A stretch of 52,238 bases of DNA, taken from assembly GCA_028291265.1 (NCBI GenBank), contig JAQGIK010000135.1, positions 1 through 52,238 of the forward strand. Direction: 5' to 3'. Of the stretch, positions 39,701 through 46,930 are shown piece by piece. Position 1 is the stretch's first letter. Each line of letters begins with the position of its first letter. The notes below the pieces were generated by a model, which saw only the letters and a list, made by a program, of their open reading frames with translations, was not told the origin of the DNA and searched no databases. The position numbers and the translations under genes are program-made. Source of the DNA: Caulobacter sp. (GTDB taxonomy: Bacteria; Pseudomonadota; Alphaproteobacteria; Caulobacterales; Caulobacteraceae).

Positions 39701-42471
39701 ACACCGTCCACGGCAATGCGGGCGACGACATCGTCCTCAACAGCGACGGCGGCAGCGACAGCCTGTTCGGCGACGCCGGCCTCGACCTCTTCTATTTCGG
39801 GACCACCCTGGACGCCGCCGACAGCGTCGATGGCGGCGACGACTACGACACGGTCAACCTGCTGGGCAGCTATCTGAACGGCATGGTCGGGGCCCTGACC
39901 AATGTCGAACTGCTCAAGCTGGACGGCAATTTCAGCTACAAGCTGACGCTCAGCGAGGCCACCGTCGAGGCCGGGGACACCCTGACCATCGACGCCACGA
40001 CCCTGGGCGCCGGCAAGTTCCTGACCCTGCTGGGCGGGCTTGAGACCAATGGCGCCCTGTCCGTGCTCGGCAGCGCCGGAGCCGACAAGATTACCGCCGG
40101 GCGCTGGCATGACTATGTCGAGGGCGGCGCCGGCGACGACGTGGTGCTGGGTCTCGATGGCGACGACGACCTTCGGGGCGGGCTCGGCAAGGACAACCTG
40201 GCGGGCGGCGCCGGCATCGACGACCTCTATGGCGAAGACGGCGACGACATCCTCAACGGCGGCAATGACGCCGACCGCTATTTCGGCGGCCTCGGCGCCG
40301 ACCGCATCCTGTTCAACGCCGCCAGCCACCTGATCGGCGCGGCGCGGATCGATGGCGGCGGGGGGACCGATGTCGTCGAGCTGACCGGCGACTATTCCGG
40401 CGAGGTGGTCTTCGAGGCGACGACGCTGACCGGGGTCGAGAAGATCCTGCTGGCGACCGGCTACTACTACACCCTGGTCCTGGCCGACGGGAATGTCGCG
40501 GCGGGGCAGGGCCTGATTATCGACGGCGCCGCGCTCGGCGCCAGCAACAAGATGGACATCGACGGCTCGGCCTCCCACAGCGGTTCCTTCACCATGCTCG
40601 GCGGGGCCGGGGCCGATACGCTCACCGGCGGTGACGGCGGCGACGTGTTGCGCGGTGGGGCGGGCATCGACCTCCTCTACGGCAACGCCGGCGCCGACGA
40701 GCTGGACGGCGGCGCCGGCGACGACGCCCTCTATGGCGGCGACGGCAATGACCTGCTGATCAGCACCTCGTTGGGCGAGAACAACATGTTCGGCGGCGAC
40801 GGCGACGACGTCGTCAGCTTTACCATCGGCTACGACGCCCTGGACTACATCAACAGCGGCCTGGGCTTCGACACCCTCAACCTCAAGGGCGCCTATGGCA
40901 CGGTGGCCATGGACCTGTTCGGGGTCGAGCTGGTGCAGGTGCAGGGGGCGTTCAACTACAACCTGGTCCTCAGCGACGGCGACGTCGCGGCCGGCGAGAC
41001 CCTGACCATCAAGGCCGCCGTGACGGCCACCGGCGGCTGGGCCCTGACCCTGAATGGGGGCGCCGAACTGGACGGCAATCTCCAGGTCGAGGGCAACAAC
41101 GGCCAGGATCAGCTCGAGGGCGGCCAGGGCGACGACCTGATGTTCGGTAACGGCGATGCCGACTACCTCAGCGGCGCCGGCGGGGCTGACGTGCTGTATG
41201 GCGGGCTCGGCAACGACGTCCTCAAGGGCGGGGCCGGCGCCGACAAGCTCTACGGCGGGGTCGGCAACGACAGCTTCACAGGCAGCTTCGACGCCGACCA
41301 GATGTTCGGCGAGGGCGGCGACGACCACTTCTACTTCGGCTTCTTCGAGGGTTTCCTGCTGGCCGGCAACCGTATCGACGGCGGGACAGGATTCGACAGC
41401 CTGACCATCAGCGGCGACTACAGCGCCGGCGTGGTTTTCGACCCGACCACCCTTACCAGCATCGAGCTTCTCACCCTCGAGTTCGGCAACAACTACGACC
41501 TGACCTTCGCCGACAGCAACATCGCCGCCGGCGCCCTGTTGACGATCAACGCCACCGACCTGGCCGGGGGCTTAAGCTTCATCCTCCGCGGCCAGGCCGA
41601 ACTGAACGGCCGCTTCACCGTCTTCGGCGGGGCGGCGAACGATGAACTGCATGGCGGTTCGGGCAGCGACATCTTCGACGGCGCCCTCGGCGACGACATC
41701 CTCGATGGCGGCGACGGCAACGACACCCTGACCGGCGGCGACGGCGAGAACCAGCTCTATGGCGGGGCCGGCTTCGACTCGCTGACGAGCGGCAACGACG
41801 ACGACTACCTCGACGGCGGGGCGGGCAACGACGTTCTCAACGCCGGTGGCGGCAACGACCATCTGCTGGGCGGCGCCGACACCGACACCCTCAATGGCAG
41901 TCAAGGCAACGACGTGCTGGAGGGTGGGGCTGGCAACGACAAGCTGTTCGGCGAGTTCGACGACGACGAGCTGCACGGCGGGGCCGGCGCCGACACCCTG
42001 GATGGGGACCAGGGCGACGATGTCCTGTTCGGCGACAGCGAAAACGACGTGCTGCGCGGCGGCTTCGGCGATGACGTCCTCGACGGCGGCGACGGCATCG
42101 ACACCCTCTACGGCGGCCAGGGGCGCGACACTTTCACCGGCGGGGCCGGGGCGGACAAGTTCATCTTCTTCGAAGAGGACCTCTTCCCCGACAGCCCGCA
42201 GGGTCACGACCGCATCGTCGACTTCGTCCATTCGCAACTGGACAAGATCAACCTGTCGGCCATCGACGCCGATATCTTCTTCGGCGGCGATCAGGCCTTC
42301 AGCTTCATCGGCTCGGCGGCCTTCACCGGCAACGTCGCGGGCCAGCTTCGCTACACCTTCGTCGGCGGCGACACCCTGGTCTCGGGCGACACCGACGGCG
42401 ACGGCCAGGCCAACTTCACCATCGACCTGACGGGCAACCTGGCGCTGGTGGCGGCCGACTTCGTCCTCTAG
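36763..42471 (+). CDS. Large RTX protein (1902 residues) with embedded seven-bladed beta-propeller
   Basis: ATG 36763. The N-terminal 120 residues are a unique beta-rich domain. RTX nonapeptides follow, then at about residues 292-709 seven TolB/PD40-like blades, each of the form 'FSPDGTKVLFxSxxTNLVxGDTNxxxDVFVKDLTTGxVTRVST', enough for one closed propeller. Six copies of a roughly 95-residue module (DxVDGGxGxDTLxLxGxY ... TTLTxVExLxL ... YxLTxxDxNVAAGxxLTI ... GxFxVxGGAG) alternate with calcium-binding beta-rolls to the end. The last 100 residues (KINLSAIDADIFFGGDQAFSF ... LVAADFVL) match the export-type C-terminus of the 2976-residue RTX protein. No signal peptide. A secreted adhesin or matrix protein is the likely role. 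Confidence 0.9.
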   Translation: MTKFTAVHGGNMSTWSLADIAGGAVTVHTATTWTVIGASGTTYTFKGTFSAYDGAFFPTTGTVTSFTAAKGPFADGYVINTFSLGVPALRAFLANDDAAGLQTALFSGADSFTDSNVNDVMLGGDGNDVFVFTAPVGENRGGHDTVDGGSGNDNFLFGANFSEIDSVEGGIGFDRITLAGPYASGVTFLATTMTGVETLSLTAGNSYSLTTHDGNVAAGESLTVAGGTLAAGQVLTFDGSAEVDGVLLVTGGAGDDTLRGGAGNDTLTGGAGNDTLYGDPDTGGGGGPAPGIRMLSVDSAGQQGTGFSFGLAISNDGSKVAFISSSSTLVDGDTNGSFDIFVKDLTTGQVTLVSTSSLGVQQNATAQFNMRVGFSPDGNKVVFTSRSTNLSPNDSVNDLDVFVKDLITGELTLVSTGSGGIGGGGFAYQPSFSPDGTKVIFYSEGQSYVADDNNPTFDVFIKDLTTGVTTRVSEAGNGEPGNFSSVGATFSPDGTRVLFQSQSTNFGAMPDGDFDVDRNIFVKYLSGGGIVQVNTNAGGFTADEDCWQPVWSPDGTKVLFGSTATNLVGGDSNGLYDLFVKDMTTGAVTRVSTATDGTQGNGTSGNLTGGAWSPDGNFIAFESIASNLVAGDTNDSYDVFIKNLTTGELVRVTVNADGVDGNNHSADTIVWAPDGSAVGFGSDASNLVLVDTNAARDVFLVPLASPPVVVGFGNDILNGGDGDDTLWGLRGNDTLNGGAGIDTLYGGEGNDILAGLTGNDLLYGDVGNDSIRAGDGDDVAQGDGGDDSMAGEGGDDLMYGGDGNDGLDGGAGFNTLSGEEGNDTLTIASGFNDVAAGGNGNDIFVAGAALNTNDMVDGGEGEDLLRLTGEYALLVMNATTLVNVETIQLTSGFSYVLYTHDATVAAGTTLTLDAAQLGGAVSVSFSGALETDGSFLLKGGFGADDLSGGAGSDTLQGNTGNDHLNGGGGDDSLRGGIGNDTVHGNAGDDIVLNSDGGSDSLFGDAGLDLFYFGTTLDAADSVDGGDDYDTVNLLGSYLNGMVGALTNVELLKLDGNFSYKLTLSEATVEAGDTLTIDATTLGAGKFLTLLGGLETNGALSVLGSAGADKITAGRWHDYVEGGAGDDVVLGLDGDDDLRGGLGKDNLAGGAGIDDLYGEDGDDILNGGNDADRYFGGLGADRILFNAASHLIGAARIDGGGGTDVVELTGDYSGEVVFEATTLTGVEKILLATGYYYTLVLADGNVAAGQGLIIDGAALGASNKMDIDGSASHSGSFTMLGGAGADTLTGGDGGDVLRGGAGIDLLYGNAGADELDGGAGDDALYGGDGNDLLISTSLGENNMFGGDGDDVVSFTIGYDALDYINSGLGFDTLNLKGAYGTVAMDLFGVELVQVQGAFNYNLVLSDGDVAAGETLTIKAAVTATGGWALTLNGGAELDGNLQVEGNNGQDQLEGGQGDDLMFGNGDADYLSGAGGADVLYGGLGNDVLKGGAGADKLYGGVGNDSFTGSFDADQMFGEGGDDHFYFGFFEGFLLAGNRIDGGTGFDSLTISGDYSAGVVFDPTTLTSIELLTLEFGNNYDLTFADSNIAAGALLTINATDLAGGLSFILRGQAELNGRFTVFGGAANDELHGGSGSDIFDGALGDDILDGGDGNDTLTGGDGENQLYGGAGFDSLTSGNDDDYLDGGAGNDVLNAGGGNDHLLGGADTDTLNGSQGNDVLEGGAGNDKLFGEFDDDELHGGAGADTLDGDQGDDVLFGDSENDVLRGGFGDDVLDGGDGIDTLYGGQGRDTFTGGAGADKFIFFEEDLFPDSPQGHDRIVDFVHSQLDKINLSAIDADIFFGGDQAFSFIGSAAFTGNVAGQLRYTFVGGDTLVSGDTDGDGQANFTIDLTGNLALVAADFVL

Positions 42472-42538
42472 CCGTTAACCGCCTCCTTCGACGGACGGGT
42501 AACCGCGAGATGCAATCCTGACGGTTCGGGAGGATTGC

Positions 42539-42916
42539 ATGCCGACTCAGAAGCGAGCGCCCCGCCGTCCGCCGCCGCCCCGCGCCGGGCCGCTCGAGCG
42601 GACAGTGCGGAATCTGGTAGCGGCCGGCGCCCTGCTGTTCGCCGGCTGGATGCTCTGGCCGGCGTTTGCTCCGGATACGCCGCGCCCGGCCGCCGGCCTG
42701 GTGTCGCAGGCCCAGGCGGCGGTGGAATCCTCCGGACTCAAGGAGGCCGTCATCGACTTCGTCGATCCGCCGCCGCCGGTCGACCAGCATTTCGCCGGCT
42801 GCGACGATGCCCGGGCGGCGGGCCGCGAGAACATCCCGCGCGACGACCCGTCCTACCGCGAGCGGATGGATGGCGACGGCGACGGCCTGGCCTGCGAGCC
42901 CTTCGTCGGACGGTAA
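42539..42916 (+). CDS. Excalibur calcium-binding domain protein, membrane-anchored
   Basis: 125 residues; GGAGGA precedes ATG 42539. The basic N-terminus (MPTQKRAPRRPPPPRAG) is followed by one membrane helix (NLVAAGALLFAGWMLWPAF) and a linker. The C-terminal Excalibur domain runs 'FAGCDDARAAGRENIPRDDPSYRERMDGDGDGLACEP', with two Cys residues and the DxDxDG calcium loop. Such domains are extracellular and often linked to surface or nuclease proteins. It lies 67 bases after the large RTX gene. The next small gene looks like a truncated copy of its N-terminal half. Confidence 0.88.
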   Translation: MPTQKRAPRRPPPPRAGPLERTVRNLVAAGALLFAGWMLWPAFAPDTPRPAAGLVSQAQAAVESSGLKEAVIDFVDPPPPVDQHFAGCDDARAAGRENIPRDDPSYRERMDGDGDGLACEPFVGR

Positions 42917-42991
42917 ACGCCGCGCTTACCCCGCTCCTCGACGATCCGCTAACCGACGGCGCGCAGACTTCCGTTTCGGGGGGTATTCCCG

Positions 42992-43150
42992 ATGCCGGAT
43001 CGAAGCGCCCTTTGGGGCAACCTGCGTAACCTGGCGATCATCCTGGTGATCGCCCTGACCATCCACAATCTCTGGCCCGTCTGGTTCCCGGGCACGCCCA
43101 GGCCGTGGACCGGTCTGGTCGCCGGGGCCGCCCGAACACTTGGGTTCTAG
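42992..43150 (+). CDS. 52-residue membrane peptide, truncated paralogue of the Excalibur protein
   Basis: ATG 42992 has GGGGGG about 9 bases upstream. The peptide has one membrane helix (NLAIILVIALTIHNLWPVW) and then 'FPGTPRPWTGLVAGAARTLGF'. It parallels the N-terminal half of the preceding gene: LRNL/VRNL, LWPVWFPGTPRPWTGLV/LWPAFAPDTPRPAAGLV. The calcium-binding domain is missing. The sequence before the start also parallels that before the Excalibur gene (TTAACCG...GGTAACCG against TTACCCC...GCTAACCG). Its stop overlaps the convergent acyl-CoA synthetase stop (CTAG). Confidence 0.65.
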   Translation: MPDRSALWGNLRNLAIILVIALTIHNLWPVWFPGTPRPWTGLVAGAARTLGF

Positions 43151-44739
43151 TTCACCCGCCGCTCGCGGCCGGCCCAGTAGGGTTCGCGCAGGTCCTTGCG
43201 GAGGATCTTGCCGGAGGCGTTGCGCGGCAGGGCGTCGATGAAGTCGACGCTCTTGGGGGTCTTGAAGGCGGCGATGCGGCCGCGGGCGAAGGCGATGATC
43301 TCGTCGGGCGTGGCCGTCATCCCGGGCTTGAGGGCGACGACGGCCTTGACCGCCTCGCCCCATTTGTCGTCGGGAATGCCGATGACGGCGACCTCGGCGA
43401 CGGCCGGGTGGCCGTAGACGGCGCTCTCGACCTCGGCCGGATAGATGTTCTCCGCGCCCGAGATGATCATGTCCTTCACCCGGTCGTGGATGAAGAGGTA
43501 GCCATCCTCGTCCAGGTAGCCGGCGTCGCCGGTGCGCAGCCAGCCGTCGGCGCCGATGGTGGCGGCGGTGGCTTCGGGCAGTTTCCAGTAGCCGGGCATG
43601 TTGGCCACCGAGCGGACGGCGACCTCGCCGACCTGGCCGGTGGCGACGGATGCGCCGCCCTCGTCGATGACCTTGATCTCGACGCCCGGCATCGGCAGGC
43701 CGGCGGCGCGCATGCGCGGGCTGCCCTCGGGGGCGTGGTCCTCGGGCGGCAGGTAGACGATGGTGCCGCAGGTCTCGGTCATGCCGTACTGCTGGCAGAA
43801 GCCGCAGCCGAACACCTCCATGCACTCGCGCAGCAGGTCGAGCGGGATCGGGCTGGCCCCATAGAGGATGTATTTCATCCGGCTGTAGTCGACCTCGCGG
43901 GCGCGCGGCAGGCGCACGACGATCTGCAGGGCGGCCGGGACCATGAACATCTTGGAGATGCCCTCGCCCTCGATGAAGTCGAGCACCTTGAAGGGGTCGA
44001 ACTCGCGGGCCACGACGCCCTTGGCGCCGTTGTAGAGGCCGACGATGCCCCAGCCCGTGCCGCCGATGTGGCCGACGGGCATGGCGACCAGGCTGACGTC
44101 GTCCGGGCCCCACTGGTTCCAGGGCATGCTTGCTTCTGCCGCCGCGCGGCGACCAGCCAGCAGGTTGGCGTGGGTCAGCATGGCGCCCTTGGGCTTGCCG
44201 GTGGTGCCGCTGGTGTAGAGCTGGACGGCGACATCGGTTGCCGGGTCGATGGCGACGCCCGGGTCGGCATCGGAGGCGGCGTCGCGCCAGGCCTCGTAGA
44301 GGGGGCGGCCATCGGCCCCGTCGGCCTCCATGGCGATGACCCTGGGACGATAGCTGAGATGCTCCGCGATGGCATTGCTCAGGCCGATCACCTCGGGCCC
44401 GACGAAGATCAGCGGCGCCTCGCTGTCCTCGACGATGTAGGCGACCTCGGGCGGGGCCAGGCGCCAGCCGATGGGGGTCATCACCGCGCCCATCTTGGCG
44501 GCCCCGAACAACAGCTCGAAGTAGTGGTCGCTGTTCTTGCCGACGTAGGCGATGCGCTGGCCCTTCACGACGCCCTCGGCGATCAGGGCGTTGGCCACAC
44601 GGTTGGCCAGGGCGTCGAACTGCGCAAAGCTCGTCGAACGGCCTTCGAAGGTCAGGGCCGTCTCGGCCCCGCGCACGCGGGCGTGGTAGCGGGCGATGTC
44701 GCCCAGGGTCGGCATCTGGTCGAAGTCGACGGCGGCCAT
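43147..44739 (-). CDS. AMP-forming acyl-CoA synthetase/ligase
   Basis: 530 residues. The adenylate-forming signature is complete: P-loop 'YTSGTTGKPKG' (residues 175-185), 'YGMTE' in the ATP site, 'GWLRTGD' hinge, and the C-terminal catalytic Lys511 in 'NASGKILRK'. It activates a carboxylic acid to acyl-AMP and then to the CoA thioester; fatty, aromatic or terpenoid-derived acids are possible substrates. It starts 11 bases after the acyl-CoA dehydrogenase gene and forms an operon with it, so the thioester product probably feeds beta-oxidation. Confidence 0.94.
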   Translation of the reverse strand: MAAVDFDQMPTLGDIARYHARVRGAETALTFEGRSTSFAQFDALANRVANALIAEGVVKGQRIAYVGKNSDHYFELLFGAAKMGAVMTPIGWRLAPPEVAYIVEDSEAPLIFVGPEVIGLSNAIAEHLSYRPRVIAMEADGADGRPLYEAWRDAASDADPGVAIDPATDVAVQLYTSGTTGKPKGAMLTHANLLAGRRAAAEASMPWNQWGPDDVSLVAMPVGHIGGTGWGIVGLYNGAKGVVAREFDPFKVLDFIEGEGISKMFMVPAALQIVVRLPRAREVDYSRMKYILYGASPIPLDLLRECMEVFGCGFCQQYGMTETCGTIVYLPPEDHAPEGSPRMRAAGLPMPGVEIKVIDEGGASVATGQVGEVAVRSVANMPGYWKLPEATAATIGADGWLRTGDAGYLDEDGYLFIHDRVKDMIISGAENIYPAEVESAVYGHPAVAEVAVIGIPDDKWGEAVKAVVALKPGMTATPDEIIAFARGRIAAFKTPKSVDFIDALPRNASGKILRKDLREPYWAGRERRVN

Positions 44740-44750
44740 TGGCAGTTTCC

Positions 44751-45962
44751 CTAAATGCGCAGCAGCAGGCGGGCCATGATGTCCCGCTGGATCTGGTTGG
44801 AGCCGCCGTAGATCGAGGCGGCGCGGTTGTTCAGGTAGCGGGGCATGGCCACCAGGCTGTGCCGGGGGCCGATGGGCTCGACGTTGCCGCCGGGTTCACG
44901 GGCCTCCGGCTGGTGGACGCCGGCGTAGTGGGCGGCCGTCTCGATGGCCAGTTCGTCGAGCCGCTGCATGGCCTCGGTGCTCTGGGTCTTGAGCATGGAG
45001 GAGGCGGGCCCGGGGTTCTTGCCGCCGCTGAGCGCCGCCATCACCCGGTGCTCGGTCATCTCGATGGCGTCCAGCAGGATGGCCGCCTCGGCCAGCCGGG
45101 CGCGATAATGGACATCGTTGAGCAGCGCCTCACCATCGCTTGTTTCGGCGGCCGCCATGGCTTTGAGGCGCGACAGGCTGACCTTCAGGCCCGGCGCGGC
45201 GCTGCCGCCGCGCTCGAATTCCAGCAGGTATTTGGCGACGGTCCAGCCGTCGTTCTCGGCGCCGAGGCGGCCGGACTTGGGGACGCGGACGTTGTCGAAG
45301 AAGACCTGGTTGACCTCATGCTCGCCGGCCAGGGTGATGATCGGCTTCACCTCGATGCCGGGCGTGTTCATTTCCAGCAGCAGGAAGGTGATGCCCTGCT
45401 GCGGCTTGCCCTCGAAGTTGGTGCGCACCAGGCAGAACATGCGGTTGGCGTGGTGGGCGTGGGTGGTCCAGATCTTGGAACCGTTGAGGACGTAATGGTC
45501 GCCGTCCCCATCACTGACAGAGTCGGCCCGCATCTGCAGGGAGGCGAGGTCGGAGCCGGCCCCCGGCTCGCTGTAGCCCTGGCACCAGTAGTCTTCGCCC
45601 GCGAGGATGCGGGGCAGGTAGAAGGCTTTCTGCTCAGGGCTCCCGTAGCCCATGATGCAGGGCCCGACCATCTTCAGCCCCATGGGCGAAAGCGACGGGG
45701 CGCCGGCCCGGGCGCATTCGGCCGCGAAGATATCGCGCTGCATCTCGTCCCAGCCCGTGCCGCCATGCTCGACCGGCCAGCCGGGGGCGACCCAGCCCTT
45801 GGCGTGCAGGATCTTCTGCCATTCGAGGCTGTAGCGCGGTTCGACGAAGACGCTGGTGACCAGCCGGCCGGCCTCGGCCAGGCGGGGCGTCAGGGCTGTT
45901 GAAAGAAAGGCCCGGACCTCGTCCCGGAAGGCGAGGTCACGGGCGCTCAAGTTCAGATCCAT
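44751..45962 (-). CDS. Acyl-CoA dehydrogenase
   Basis: 403 residues from ATG 45962, with GAGG about 9 bases upstream. An all-helical N-terminal domain (LAFRDEVRAFLSTALTP) is followed by the FAD/substrate signature 'WCQGYSEPGAGSDLASLQ', the beta-domain 'KIWTTHAHHANRMFCLVRT', and the C-terminal 'YGGSNQIQRDIMARLLL'. It oxidises an acyl-CoA to the 2-enoyl-CoA, passing electrons to ETF. It is the first gene of an operon with the acyl-CoA synthetase and is divergent from a LuxR-type regulator gene, a possible controller. The chain-length or ring substrate class cannot be assigned. Confidence 0.93.
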   Translation of the reverse strand: MDLNLSARDLAFRDEVRAFLSTALTPRLAEAGRLVTSVFVEPRYSLEWQKILHAKGWVAPGWPVEHGGTGWDEMQRDIFAAECARAGAPSLSPMGLKMVGPCIMGYGSPEQKAFYLPRILAGEDYWCQGYSEPGAGSDLASLQMRADSVSDGDGDHYVLNGSKIWTTHAHHANRMFCLVRTNFEGKPQQGITFLLLEMNTPGIEVKPIITLAGEHEVNQVFFDNVRVPKSGRLGAENDGWTVAKYLLEFERGGSAAPGLKVSLSRLKAMAAAETSDGEALLNDVHYRARLAEAAILLDAIEMTEHRVMAALSGGKNPGPASSMLKTQSTEAMQRLDELAIETAAHYAGVHQPEAREPGGNVEPIGPRHSLVAMPRYLNNRAASIYGGSNQIQRDIMARLLLRI

Positions 45963-46137
45963 CGGGTCTCGACCTCAGGCAGGAAGCGGGAAGGTACGGA
46001 CCCCCGATGGTTCCCAGGAAACAGGGGCTGGCTGAACTTGCCGTTTCAGTCAGCGTAGCACGCACAGGAACCCTCCGTGCAAGGCCGCGCCGCTGGTCAG
46101 GGGCGCAGCGCTTGGCGTAAGGGCTGCTGTGTTCAAG

Positions 46138-46162
46138 GCTCGCCGGGGCGGGGCCGGCGAGC
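46138..46162 (+). promoter_or_regulatory. Hairpin just before the LuxR-type gene
   Basis: GCTCGCCGG (46138-46146), loop GGCGGGG, CCGGCGAGC (46154-46162) make a perfect 9-bp stem ending 6 bases before GTG 46169. If the transcript starts upstream, this stem could mask the ribosome-binding region. A role in translation control is inference. Confidence 0.45.
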
Positions 46163-46168
46163 AAGCTA

Positions 46169-46930
46169 GTGGAAGTGATAGGGACCGTGGCCGACAGGAT
46201 GAGCAGCAGCGACGCGATCCTGGCCCTGGCGCATCAGGTGGCCGCCACGGGCCAGGAGATGGGCCTGCCGCACATCGCCGCCAGCGCCGACATCGGCAGC
46301 CCCGAACCGATGCGCGGCGCCGACGGCAAGCCGTTCGCCGGGGCGCTGTTCACCTGGGTCGATCCGGAGCTGCGCTATTGGGAGGACCGGGGATTCGCCC
46401 TGCGCTCGGCCTTCGTCCATGCGGCGCGGGCCATCGCCGAGCCCTTCTGGTTCGACGGGGTGAAGATGGCGACCTGGCGGCCGAGTTCGGCGCTGGAGGC
46501 GCTGAACCGCGACGGGCCGATCGAGAGCTTCGGGGTGGCGGGGGCGATCACCGCGCCGGCCTATCTGCCGGGCGGGGTGATCGGAGCCGTGGTCTGGGCG
46601 ACGTCGGACGCAGGCGTCGATGTCGGGTCGGTGTTCGCCGCGCGGGCGGGCGAACTGCACGCCCTGTCCCTGCGGTTCATGGCCAGCTACGCCGAGGCGC
46701 GGGGGGCGGCGGCTCCGCCGGTGCGGCTGACCCGGCGCGAGATTCAGTGCCTGAAATGGGCGGCGGCCGGCAAGACCGACGCCGAGGTCGGCGAGATCGT
46801 CGCCATCAGCGTGCCGACCGTGCGCTTCCACATCACCAACGCGGCGCGCAAGCTGGGCGTGGTCAGCCGCTCGCAGGCCGTCCACCGGGCGGCGACGCTC
46901 GGCTACATTGGCTCGGGCGCGCGCGACTAG
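46169..46930 (+). CDS. LuxR-family regulator with autoinducer-binding-like domain
   Basis: 253 residues from GTG 46169; GTG 46175, GTG 46187 and ATG 46199 (MSSSDAIL) are in-frame alternatives. The N-terminal 175 residues look like an autoinducer-binding domain (for example 'FTWVDPELRYWEDRGFALRSAFVHAARAIAEPFWFDG'). The C-terminal GerE helix-turn-helix is clear: 'LTRREIQCLKWAAAGKTDAEVGEIVAISVPTVRFHITNAARKLGV'. No luxI-type synthase gene is in the window, so it is a LuxR solo as far as can be seen. It is divergent from the acyl-CoA dehydrogenase operon and its stop overlaps that of a convergent hydrolase (CTAG). Confidence 0.87.
   Translation: MEVIGTVADRMSSSDAILALAHQVAATGQEMGLPHIAASADIGSPEPMRGADGKPFAGALFTWVDPELRYWEDRGFALRSAFVHAARAIAEPFWFDGVKMATWRPSSALEALNRDGPIESFGVAGAITAPAYLPGGVIGAVVWATSDAGVDVGSVFAARAGELHALSLRFMASYAEARGAAAPPVRLTRREIQCLKWAAAGKTDAEVGEIVAISVPTVRFHITNAARKLGVVSRSQAVHRAATLGYIGSGARD

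Noticed and set aside
36742-41328. A 1500-codon minus-strand open frame opposite the propeller RTX gene
   Set aside because: Same cause: repetitive GC-rich coding sequence keeps the opposite frame open. It has no recognisable domain.
46032-46049. CTGAACTTGCCGTTTCAG, a possible lux-type box between the dehydrogenase operon and the LuxR gene
   Set aside because: The CTG and CAG ends are 12 bases apart instead of the usual 10 and the arms are imperfect, so a LuxR site cannot be claimed.
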